DNA of 64,000 nucleotides from Vitrella brassicaformis. Lineage: Eukaryota; Sar; Vitrellaceae. The notes under the pieces were generated by a model, which made no database searches, was not told where the DNA came from, and was given only the letters and a program-made list of their open reading frames with translations. The translations under genes were made by a program, and so were the position numbers. Shown one piece after another: positions 22,276 through 31,245 of this stretch. The stretch covers positions 375,336 to 439,335 of the forward strand of contig CDMY01000295.1 in NCBI GenBank assembly GCA_001179505.1, given 5' to 3'. Position 1 is the stretch's first letter; every line of letters begins with the position of its first letter.

Positions 22276-23845
22276 TCAGTCGGTGTTCTCGCTGTTGTCA
22301 ACTGGGTTCATCACCTCCTGCACAGAACACACACATTCGCCGCTGTGCACACATCCGCATCCCTGCGCTGCCCATCGAGTGAGCTGACCTTGAAGTACTG
22401 CCTGAATTTCTTCTCTTTGTAGCCGTCGTTGACACCTCCGCATTGGACCGAGTACACGCGCACGCGATAGTTTTGCTCGAGCAAGAGGAACTTCCGCTCG
22501 AACTCCCTGCAGTCAACACACACACACACACACACAGACATCCATCCATCCATCGACCCGCCCGCCCGTCCACGAGTGACATACCCTCTCGTCATCTGTT
22601 TGATCTCCTCGTTGGTGAAAGGTTCGCGTGTGGCGTACACGTCCCCACCCCCGACGTCGCTTTTGACCAGGTGCTGCTGGTCGCTGGGCCGCCCCGACCT
22701 GCAAAGAGCAATCAGGACGAGGAGTTTGCTGACTGAATGAAAGCGCCACATACCAGTACTCGATGAACGCCTCGTTTCCATCACTGACAAAGACCACAAG
22801 ACAGCCACAACAGTTCGTCTGGTCTGTGTTCTTTGTGAGCATTGTCTCTCTGTCTCTCAGTCTCTTCTCTGTCTCTCTGTCTCTCTGTGGGGATGTGTGT
22901 CTGGTTACGGTGCTTGACGGTATCGTGTCTCTTGATGACAGTACTGTCGGCTCGGTCGCTGCTCGAGGGGCTGTTGCTGCGCCCTCCCGCCGACTCGCTC
23001 TCCCGACTCACATCCTGACCCCTGTACACATCAAAGCATAGCGAACATCAACATGAAGCGACGCAGATGTGCCCATCCCTCCGCTTGCGCCATCTCTCAC
23101 CGTTTCTGTGTGTTGGCTTCGACCTGCATGGCACCGCTCGGCAGCGATGGGGCCGGCAAGTGCGACGACGGCACAGGCACAGGCGCGAGGACCCCTCTCC
23201 CCTTTTCCTCCGCCGCCCTGTGACGATCCCTGCGAGCGGCTTCCTTGTCGTGGCCCTTCCCACCGCGGTGGCTACGGCGGCTGTCCTTCTTGCGTCGCTT
23301 GGCTGGTGAGGAGAGGGACGAGGGGGGTTCGTGTTGCTGCGATGGTTGGGCGGGCGGGAGACTGTGTGCCCGCTTCTTGTTTGGGGAGGGGTTACGGCTC
23401 TCAGAGAGTGAGGGGAAGTCATTCTCTGCCAGTTGCGCCTCCTCCCTCTCAGCGTCAGCGTCAGCCTCCCTCCAGGCCGACTGCCGCTGCAGCGACTGCT
23501 GCTGCTGCTGTGGCTGTGGGTCTGGCTGCTCATCCTCCTCCTCCTCCTGCTGCTGCTGCTGCTGCTGTTGATGGTCTCCTAGTAGATGGGATCGGAGACT
23601 GGGCAAACACCTGCTTGAAACAGACAGACAGACAGGCAGACAGCAGGACACCACAGTGAAGCGACAGGCAGACAGACAGACAGACAGACAGACGGCATGA
23701 AGGATGTCGCTCACTGTGGTGATGGTGCTGCTGCTGCTGCTGGTGCTGCTGGTGTTGCTTGCTGCTCCGTGATGACACCTGACATCGACTCATCTTCTTC
23801 ATTATCATCCCACAGCGACTCATTGTCTTCTTCCGCGCGACTCAT
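22276..23845 (-). CDS. PolyQ, basic nuclear-type hypothetical protein
   Basis: About seven exons. The start chosen is MSRAEEDNESLWDDNEEDES at 23845; an upstream exon near 24047 (MAATAEQMTNMREL) is possible. Exon 2 (about 23608-23100) has a poly-Gln/Glu tract, then FPSLSESRNPSPNKKRAHSL and SSPAKRRKKD, which look like nuclear localisation signals. Further exons encode DVSRESESAGG, NEAFIEYW, YATREPFTNEEIKQMTRG and FERKFLLLEQNYRVRVYSV, ending EVMNPVDNSENTD. The last two exons are strongly conserved in a second copy at 29258-29495, so this C-terminal module is under selection or recently copied. The junction near 22790 does not fit perfectly. Family not recognised. Confidence 0.5.
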
Positions 23846-24390
23846 TCTCTCACTCACTGACTCACTGACTGACTGGGTGACGATTCGCAGATGAATGTCT
23901 CTCTTGGATCGATGAACAGTCGTTGTGCGGCGGTGTGTACACGAGAGACCGACGCGCCTCTCCTGCAATCGCAAACACACACAAAGGAAGTATACACTGC
24001 TCGCACAACTCCCTCATGTTCGTCATCTGCTCCGCAGTAGCGGCCATATCTGGCAGCGCCCAGAAGCGCTGGTTGCCTCATTCGCCGACACGCGCCTCGG
24101 TCAGTCAGAAGGCCTCACATCGTCGCCCTCCAGCCCCGCTGCCGAGCTTGCTGTCCATCACCGAGATGCTGTTCCTCAGTTTGTGGCTATCGGCTCCCTC
24201 TTCATCATATTGTCATGGTTGCAATCCTCCACTTGTTGCCCTCCCGCCCACCGGCGTAAATCATTGATGGAGAGGCAGACGAGTTGATGGGAGGTGAGAG
24301 AAGGTGAGAGGAGGTGAGAGGAGGCGAGAGAAGGTATGAAAGCGAGTAAGGTAGTGTTGAGGTCGAGGGGAAAGAAAGAGAGGAAGAGAT
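23846..24390. other. Region between divergent genes
   Basis: May contain a 5' exon of the minus-strand polyQ gene (24047 to about 23995) and GAGAGGTGA-type repeats at 24285-24335. Nothing else is supported. Confidence 0.35.
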
Positions 24391-25656
24391 GTGCCGCATG
24401 CTGACGGATGTGTAAGCTTGCAGTCTCGCCCCCATCCGCCCCACAAAATGTCGACATCTCACCTTCGTTTCTCCCGTGCTCATGGCGCGACAACCACTTC
24501 TCGTCCGGTGTCTGCCGGCGAGAATGGCCGCGCCGGGCCTCTGTGTGCTCTTCTCTCTCGTGCTCATGGCGCGAACACCACGTCTCGTCCGGTGGTTGCC
24601 GGCGAGAGTGGCCGCGCCGGGCCTCTGTCTGCTCTCTCCTCTGCCGTCGTGCCGGTTGGCACGATGGCTTCTCGCTGCTCTTCTCTTTCTCCACCAGCAC
24701 AGGGTGGGGCCGGGTTTCCGGCTCCATCCGTGCTGGTGGTTATTCCCAACGGCGCCAGGCTGGTCACTCCCCACGGCGTCAGCCTGGTGCCGCTGCCCCC
24801 CTACCGCTCCGACAGGAGGGCGGCCGCCCGTGAGCGCAGCCCCCCACCCCAGCTGCCGCAACAAGCGCCCTCTGTGCTGGTCGTCACTTGCCACGGAGTC
24901 AGGCTCGTGACTCCACACGGCGTCACGCTGGGGAGGCTGCCCCCCCGCCATGCCGAGACGAGGGCGGCTCGTCGCCCGCCCAACCCTCCGCCCCAGCCGC
25001 AAGACCCCGCCTTCCTGCCCTTCGGGGACGGCCAGCGTCTCCAGCGCGTGCCGCCGCTGAGGGGGGATGAGGGATTCTTGGGAGACACGGCCAGCTCCCG
25101 CGCCAAGCGCCGACAGCGGGCTCCCCCCTCAAGCCCTCGCCCTCCCCGCCAAGCCCGCCGTCCTCCCCGTCCTCGCGCTGCAGAAGCAGCTGCCGTTGCT
25201 GCTGCCGCCACAGGAGAGGCATCGGCGGCCCAGCCGGCCTCAGCAGCACCAGCGCCATCAGCGCCACCAGCCCCACCAGCGCGCGAGGAGCGGCAGGAGG
25301 CACCAACACCACCAACACCAACACCACCACGAGGCCCCCCCTCACACCCCTGCACCCCCGCCACGCCCATCGACCAGCCACCAGCTGCAGCAGTCGGGCA
25401 GCCGTCAGCGGAGCTCCTCAATGCCATGACCGAGGGCCTGGTAAGTAGCAATACACAATTGAGAGAGAGACAGCAGACTCAGAGAGTACTTGTGGGTGAT
25501 GTGTGTCTTTTATGTGTGCAGCTGGCGGAGAGGGCGGCCAGGCGTGAGGCCCTTCTGCGGCGGCCGTTTCTCTTCACGGGGCCTCACGCCCCGGGCACGC
25601 CGCAGAGTGAGAGGGAGGAGGAGGACGGGCTGTGGGTCCGGACCCCAGGGAGATGA
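24391..25656 (+). CDS. Pro/Ala-rich protein, possibly kinase 5' exons
   Basis: Open frame in two exons (to about 25440, then from 25522; GTAAGT donor, TGTGCAG acceptor), about 395 aa. It contains an 81-bp tandem duplication (SRAHGATTTSRPVSAGENGR, then SRAHGANTTSRPVVAGESGR) and a second duplicated motif, APSVLVV followed by RLVTPHGV and LPP. Pro/Ala tracts and a short helical end (LAERAARREALLRRPF) follow. The phrase DEGFLGDTASSRAKRRQ echoes the tail of the kinase-repeat protein. The stop TGA overlaps the ATG of the kinase gene. It may be a separate gene, or an upstream regulatory part joined to the kinase by an unseen splice. The start may instead be the Met at 24448. Confidence 0.45.
   Translation: MPHADGCVSLQSRPHPPHKMSTSHLRFSRAHGATTTSRPVSAGENGRAGPLCALLSRAHGANTTSRPVVAGESGRAGPLSALSSAVVPVGTMASRCSSLSPPAQGGAGFPAPSVLVVIPNGARLVTPHGVSLVPLPPYRSDRRAAARERSPPPQLPQQAPSVLVVTCHGVRLVTPHGVTLGRLPPRHAETRAARRPPNPPPQPQDPAFLPFGDGQRLQRVPPLRGDEGFLGDTASSRAKRRQRAPPSSPRPPRQARRPPRPRAAEAAAVAAAATGEASAAQPASAAPAPSAPPAPPAREERQEAPTPPTPTPPRGPPSHPCTPATPIDQPPAAAVGQPSAELLNAMTEGLVSSNTQLRERQQTQRVLVGDVCLLCVQLAERAARREALLRRPFLFTGPHAPGTPQSEREEEDGLWVRTPGR
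24481..24642 (+). repeat. 81-bp tandem duplication in coding sequence
   Basis: Two adjacent copies, each beginning GTGCTCATGGCGCGA and containing TCTCGTCCGGTG, then GCCGGCGAGA and GGCCGCGCCGGGCCTCTGT. They keep the reading frame and so duplicate 27 residues. Confidence 0.7.
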
Positions 25657-27625
25657 GCGCGGTCGACCGGCTTCTGCAGCTGGCCGACCGCCTAGATCTC
25701 AACTACAATCCCCGGCGCTCCACCATGGGCACGGGGCCCATATTTGTGGAGGAAATCCCTATTAGACGTAAGACAGAGGCCACAGAATGACTTGCGAATG
25801 ACTTGCCAGAAGACAACTGTGTACCCATCCTTTTCACTGCATCCTTTGTGTGTCTCTTTCTGCAGACGTAGAGTGGGACGACCGGCTAGAGCTGGGGGAG
25901 GGAGCATTTGGCGTGGTAAGTGGATTGGCTCAGTCATCTGTGACATGCGATGGTCTACATTTGTCATTTTGCCGCTGTCAGGTGGAGAGCGGTACACTGC
26001 GGAGGACACAGCGGGTGGCAATGAAATCGGTGTTTCTCTCAAGGCTAGATGGTGAGGTCTGAACGGCGAGGTGGATGGGAGGACTCATCATCATTGTGCG
26101 TGTCTCTCTTGTCTGCCTGCCTGCCTACCTGCAGACCCCCCTGAAGAGCCGGGAATCGACGAGATAGTGAACTTTCAGAGAGAAGTAGAAACATACAGGT
26201 ATCCACCAATGTAATCTCTCTCTACAGCAGCGACACATAAACTGTCTCTTTGTTTAATTGTGACAGTTACATGGACCACATCAATGTGTTGAAGATCATA
26301 GGAGTAGTTCAGCATCAGGGGAACCCCGAGGCGAGGGATGTGACTCTGCACGACCCCCGCACGTGCATTGTGGTGGATTTATTGACGGCCGTAAGGGGAA
26401 TACAACATACGATACACACGTTGATGTTAATGACATGCATGCCGTGTCTCTGTATGTGTTCCTCTGACAGACACGCTCAGCACCCGCCTTCGACCGCCCC
26501 CTCCCCCGCTACCCCCAACGCCTCCCATCCCACCCCCTCCCCTGCCCCCGCCACCCCCAACGCCCCAACAACGGCTCAGTTGGGCCCAGCAGATGGTATG
26601 GCAATGCTTTTCTCTTCGTTCTGTTGTCGGATTGAGTGTGTGTCTCTTGATCTTTGTTTGATTTCTGCAGGCGCGGGGCATCCGCTACATCCATCTACGG
26701 GGATTTGTGCATCGTGACATCAAGCCTGACGTGAGCTATCACGCCATTTCAATGCACACGCGTTCGTGGACACCGTTGTGGCTCGTGTCCTGACTGTGTG
26801 TCGCTCAGAATGCGCTGATTCGGGAGGCGGACGGGCTGCTCAAGATAGCCGACTTCGGGATGGCAGAGCGGATTCAGGTATGTCAGGAATGAGAACCAGA
26901 TACAACGTACACACAAACGTGCACCACAGCAGAGGACAATCCCGTGTGTCTCTCCATTCGTTGCCTTTGTTGGCGTGGTGTGTCTGTGTCTGTAGAATGG
27001 GAGGGTGAATCCCCCAGACCCATCGGGCGGCACCCTCAATTACATGGCACCGGAGATTTGGCGGCGGCGAATCCTCACCCCAAAAGTAGACATTTGGGCA
27101 TTCGGTGAGCCCAGCGCTATTCACCTTGAAGATGGTCTATGAACGAGGCCGCTTGGTGCGCTTTTCTCGCTGCGTGCAGGCTGCTGCCTTATCAAGATAT
27201 TCGGGGGGGGCATTCCTTGGGGGGAGTTTCTGAACTGGGAGGGCTGGGATAGGCATGGCGTCATCGATGCCGTAACCCTGCAGCGGCGCCACCCTTGGGT
27301 GCCCGCCGGCTGGCCACAGGTCGTCCGAAACATTGTGCTGGACGTAAGTGCACCACACGACACTCGAACACAGAGGAAAACAGTCAGTTGCAGACAGTGA
27401 CCGATGCTCTGTCGGTGCGTGTACTTCTCTGGCTGCAGTGCCTGGAGTATCGGCCGCATCGTCGTCCCAGCGCCGCAGAGGTTCTGTATCGGTTGGAGCA
27501 CCTGACGGTTGCCGATGTCCCCCGTAAGTAGCTCAGAGCCGCGTGGTCATTGGTATGTGCACGGCACTATTGTGTCTCGTTGTCTGTCTGTCTGTCTGTC
27601 TGTCTGTGTCTTTCGTGCAGCCTGA
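25653..27625 (+). CDS. Protein kinase, canonical Ser/Thr-type motifs
   Basis: About 11 exons starting at MSAVDRLLQLADRLDLNYNP. All key kinase motifs are present in order: Gly loop LGEGAFGVV, VAMK lysine, alpha-C FQREVETY, HRDIKPDNALI, DFGMAE, MAPE and KVDIWAFG. The end is RPSAAEVLYRLEHLTVADVPP. A Pro-rich insert (26471-26595) precedes LSWAQQMARGIRYIH, which points to a tyrosine-kinase-like group or MAP3K-like relationship. That exon as read is 125 bases long and does not fit the phase of its neighbours, so there is an unseen splice detail or sequence error. The kinase would phosphorylate protein Ser/Thr in the cytoplasm; substrates are unknown. The final stop is completed across the last intron (27623-27625). 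Confidence 0.8.
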
Positions 27626-28667
27626 ACGAATCGGCATCTTCTGCAAATGAAGTCTCTTCTTTGTCGAGTAGACCGCTTTCGATTAGAGTAGTGTGGTGGG
27701 TGGGAATGGAGTTGTAGATGGATGGATTTCTGTAGCCGATGCACTTTGACATGCAGCCATGCCTCTGTCCTTTCTCAGCATCCATACGTCCATCAATGCA
27801 TGTGCGCTGTTGATCTGCGGGAATGCTCGCTCCTGTTGCTGTGTATGTCTCATTCAGGTCGCTGCAGACGATATATTTAGTCCGCCATGCGACCTCGTGA
27901 CGTGCTGTGCTGTGCTGTGCTGCGCTGTGCTCTGCTGTGGTGTGCTGGGCTGGGCTGGGCTGGGCTGGGCTGTGCCTTACTCGTCAGGTACGTGTAGCAA
28001 TCGATTGGCGAGATTTAAGTGCGCAGGACACCAGTGAATGGGGGATGGATGGCATGGCTGACTGTACTGGCAATGTGTACGTGCCTGCCTGCATTGATGT
28101 GCGTGGCGTGCGTCGTTTGGGCCCATGTGGCTGGGCTGCAGCCGGGCGCTATACTTAGTCTGTGCTGCAGCCATCACTCACTCATGCCCTTGATCTCAAT
28201 GTCTCGTGTCTCTGCTCTCTTTGTTTCATGAGCCTGTGCATTGCCTGTCTCGTCCTTTGAGCCCGTGTGGGCCGGGCTGGGCTGCAGCCAAGCGCTATAC
28301 TTAGTTTGCGCTGCAGCCCTCATGTTCATGCGCGTGATCTGAATTGCTCGTGTCTGGTGCCCGTCACTCTCGATGTGTTTCGTTGTGTGCCTGCCACAGG
28401 CACAGTTCATTCAAGTAGCCAGTGCCTGGTGGTGGATGGTAGGTGCGTTCGTAGCCGACTGTGCATGCATTGATGTGCGTGGTGTGGTGTGTGCTGTCGG
28501 AGCTCGTGTGGGCCGAGCTGGGTTAATTGCAGTCAGGCGCTATATTTAGTCTGCACTGCGACCCATACATGAATGCGATGGATGCATAGTCAACATTTGC
28601 AGATTTTGTGCCTCTGCCTAGAGCTCTTGCTCGTCTCTGACGTACACAACGTACAAAGACGCTGCCT
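27626..28667. other. Intergenic with diverged repeat array
   Basis: Includes TCTG repeats near 27580-27610, GCTGTGCTGTGCT and GGGCTGGGCT tracts at 27900-27972, and the four-copy element annotated separately. No exon is supported. Confidence 0.5.
27848..28590 (+). repeat. Four-copy diverged non-coding repeat
   Basis: A core of the form GCGCTATAYTTAGTYTGYGCTGC recurs at about 27860-27895 (weakest), 28139-28180, 28284-28322 and 28528-28568. The best copies are bounded by GCTGCAGCC on both sides and preceded by GTGTGGGCC/GCTGGGCTG-like sequence. Spacing is uneven (about 280, 145 and 245 bp). Confidence 0.6.
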
Positions 28668-28994
28668 TCAATTGAAATCGTACGAATGGCAGTCTGCATT
28701 ATCCTTCGTCTCCGCTGGACAAAGCCGAGGCATCAACACGAATTGTGCGGCGGACAACACAGCAAGGGCCACAAAATATAAAATGTAGGCAACGATATTC
28801 CCGAGAGCGGCAGCGCTGATATGTCCCACATGCGTGTCAACTGTAACAGCCGCAGTGGAAAGGAAGCCGAGACACAAACAGACAGACAGACAAAAACAGC
28901 GCACAGCGATCCGTTCATACAACAATGGCCGAGCGCTTTGCAGCTGCTTACGGGGAAGATCGGCGCCGGTCAGCTGCTTGAAGCCATGGACCAT
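28668..28994 (-). CDS. Small two-exon membrane protein
   Basis: Exons 28994-28952 and 28840-28668 join in phase 1 (CCC C|GTAAGC donor; TTACAG acceptor) to give 71 aa. The product starts MVHGFKQLTGADLP, has one strong membrane segment (ALGNIVAYILYFVALAVLSAAQFVLM) and ends in a hydrophilic tail (CPAETKDNADCHSYDF). The intron is TCTG-rich before the acceptor. Without splicing the frame stays open but gains TCTG-encoded Cys/Leu/Ser repeats, which supports the intron. Family unknown; an upstream exon cannot be excluded. Confidence 0.5.
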   Translation of the reverse strand: MVHGFKQLTGADLPRKQLQSARPLLYERIAVRCFCLSVCLCLGFLSTAAVTVDTHVGHISAAALGNIVAYILYFVALAVLSAAQFVLMPRLCPAETKDNADCHSYDFN

Positions 28995-29257
28995 TTCGCT
29001 GTCTTCTAAGCACTGCAGTCAAAGGAGCGCGACAAAGGAGCAATTAAGTCAAAGGAGCAAAGTTGTTTGCGCACGCACACACCCATCTGTCCGTCCGCCA
29101 ACACAGCCGACGTCGTAGTGGTCGGCTCATCAGTCAGTCAGTCGGCTCCCAGTCAGTCTGTCTGTCTGTCTGTGTCAGAGGCCTAGGCCGAGGCGCTGCT
29201 CATCGCACATCCACGACAAAAAGACAGACATGTGCACGTATGTTGGGGGTCGTGTCT

Positions 29258-29998
29258 TTAGTCGGTCTTCTTGCTCTCAGCTGGGTTCATCACCTCCTGC
29301 ACAGAACACACACATTATTCGCCGCTGTGCACACATCCGCATCCCTGCGCTGCCCATCGAGTGAGCTGACCTTGAAGTACTGCCTGAATTTCTTCTCTTT
29401 GTAGCCGTCGTTGACACCTCCGCATTGGACCGAGTACACGCGCACCCGATAGTGATGCTCCAGCAAGAGGAACTTCCGCTCGAACTCCCTGCAGTCAACG
29501 CACGCACACACACCCATCTGTGTGCGTGGCGTTGTGTGCGAGTGCGAGACGCCAGGCAAGGCGCCAATCGCTGTGGTGTCCCCTACTTGCGCTGTCTTGT
29601 TGCTGGCCGGGTGGCATGATGGGCTTACGCTTTGGTTTCTCCGGCAGTCGGTCAAGGGGCTCGTCGCGGCCGAAGGGGCGTGAAGGGAGATCGGAACCTG
29701 ACACACACAACAGGCACACACACGGTCTCCTTCGTGCCCTCTTGGGTGCTTTCTTGTGGTGTGTGTGCGTGTTTGTGTGTGTGTGTTTGGTTGGGTGCCT
29801 GCTTTCTCTTCTGGCTTCGCAGCGCGAGTCGTGTATGTCTTGCATGTCTTCTCACGCCTGTCCTTGTCCAAACCAGCCACTGCACGCCACAAACAGGCAG
29901 AGCAAATCCATGACGGCGTAGAGTCCATTCGCTTTGCCCGTTGAAGGGGAATAGCCTCTTCAGTGGCGGGGCAATATCCTCCTCGCTGCACACGCGCA

Positions 29999-30048
<50 letters not shown>

Positions 30049-31000
30049 GACGAGCAGCGATGCGATGGCTCCTCTGCGGCGGCGGCAGTGGCGTGGGGTC
30101 CGTGTCTTGACTCTCTGCAGCAGTCAAAATGCCATGTACATGCACACTTGTCGGCATCATCTCCACCTCTGCATCGCCCCACCGGGCTGAATGTATGTCT
30201 TGAACATGAGGTCATTCTTGCGGTAGCCCCAATGATCGAAGTTTCGCTTGAGGAGCACGTCGAAGTTGTCGAGCTTCTGTGTCTTGACGATCCATAGCTT
30301 CCACAAGCGCTCAAGCTCCAGACATTTGTTCGACCTTCCCAGAGAAAGAAGTCCACGTGGTCCTGCTTTCGGTCCGGAAACAGGGCCATCCACCGTGTGT
30401 CGGCGCTTCCGGCCTACGCTGTGCCCCCTCGCCGGCCTCCGTCGTCAGCTGGGGTACAACCTCGAACAGATCCTTCTCAACCTGCAGACCGATGTGGACA
30501 CACACACAGGCGGGGAGACACAGATGTAGCGGATGCATACTCGCACCTCTGCTATCTTACCTGCTTCCATTCCGACTGCAGTTGTTCTTCCGTTTTTGCC
30601 CGGGCCAGGTGCTTCGCATCTGACAGTCCAGAGGCTCCAGGTGGACAGTGTTCGAGAGGCGGAGGCTTTCGCTGCCGGTGGGGCTCTCCAGCTGCTACTT
30701 GGTGGTCGACGATTGAGACTCACGAAGAGATTAGGGCGGCGAAGCACCACCTGGTCCACTGGGCGGCGTCAGGCTGGCGGCAGAGTCCGACGGCCGCGAT
30801 GCGCGCGACGCGCGCGACGAGACGGCTGCTGCGGGGGCAACACTGGCTGCTGTGTCAAGGGGAAGGGCTGATTTGTTCGAGGACTGTCGCTGCCAGAGTC
30901 CCACGGCGGGGCGGGGACATGACGGACGTCTTTGAAGTCCCACACCATGTGATCAATGAGACGAGAGGAGGGGAGAGGGCAAACTTCCCAAGGCGAGCTG
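29258..31000 (-). pseudogene. Scrambled kinase-family pseudogene fused to duplicated exons
   Basis: Read leftwards, the locus has a linker like that of the kinase-repeat gene (WDSGSDSPRTNQPFPLTQQP near 30930-30860), then a stop-broken linker end matching SEWKQ (30560), then a damaged N-lobe exon (LFEVVPQLTTEAGEGAQ, about 30490-30440). Next comes a piece matching kinase intron plus VAGLDK (29935-29855), then a piece that should come earlier (DTTAIGALPGVSHSHT, 29590-29520). Last are two intact exons copied from the polyQ gene: FERKFLLLEHHYRVRVYSV and EVMNPAESKKTD, stop at 29258. The order is shuffled and at least one frame carries an internal stop, so a working kinase is not encoded. The terminal two exons are nearly unchanged. 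Confidence 0.6.
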
Positions 31001-31245
31001 CAGGGCGGCCACCGAGTGCGGCCGACATCCAGCAGGAGTGGGAAAGGAACACAGGACAAAAGAAGAGCAGTAAAGAACGTGCCGTTGGAAGTTTTGTCCC
31101 GCCGTTTGTCTCGAGAATTTGATTTTCTCGCCACCATGTATGGTGACGTGGTTTAGGAAAGAGCATCTCATCTGCACTGCCGTACACTTCATCCTCAATC
31201 CTGCCTCAGCCCCTCCCAACCTGCAGACACCGGGCATTTTGTGCG

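Noticed and set aside
24205-25002. 265-codon minus-strand frame
   Set aside because: Antisense of the duplicated Pro/Ala-rich coding region; low-complexity basic sequence.
25640-25670. ATGA overlap as bacterial operon coupling
   Set aside because: Spliceosomal introns on both sides and no Shine-Dalgarno context; the DNA is eukaryotic.
28139-28330. Repeat core as tRNA or snRNA gene
   Set aside because: No cloverleaf, A/B boxes or Sm site could be drawn from it.
30397-31122. 241-codon plus-strand frame
   Set aside because: Antisense of the kinase-family pseudogene, with no splice or domain support.
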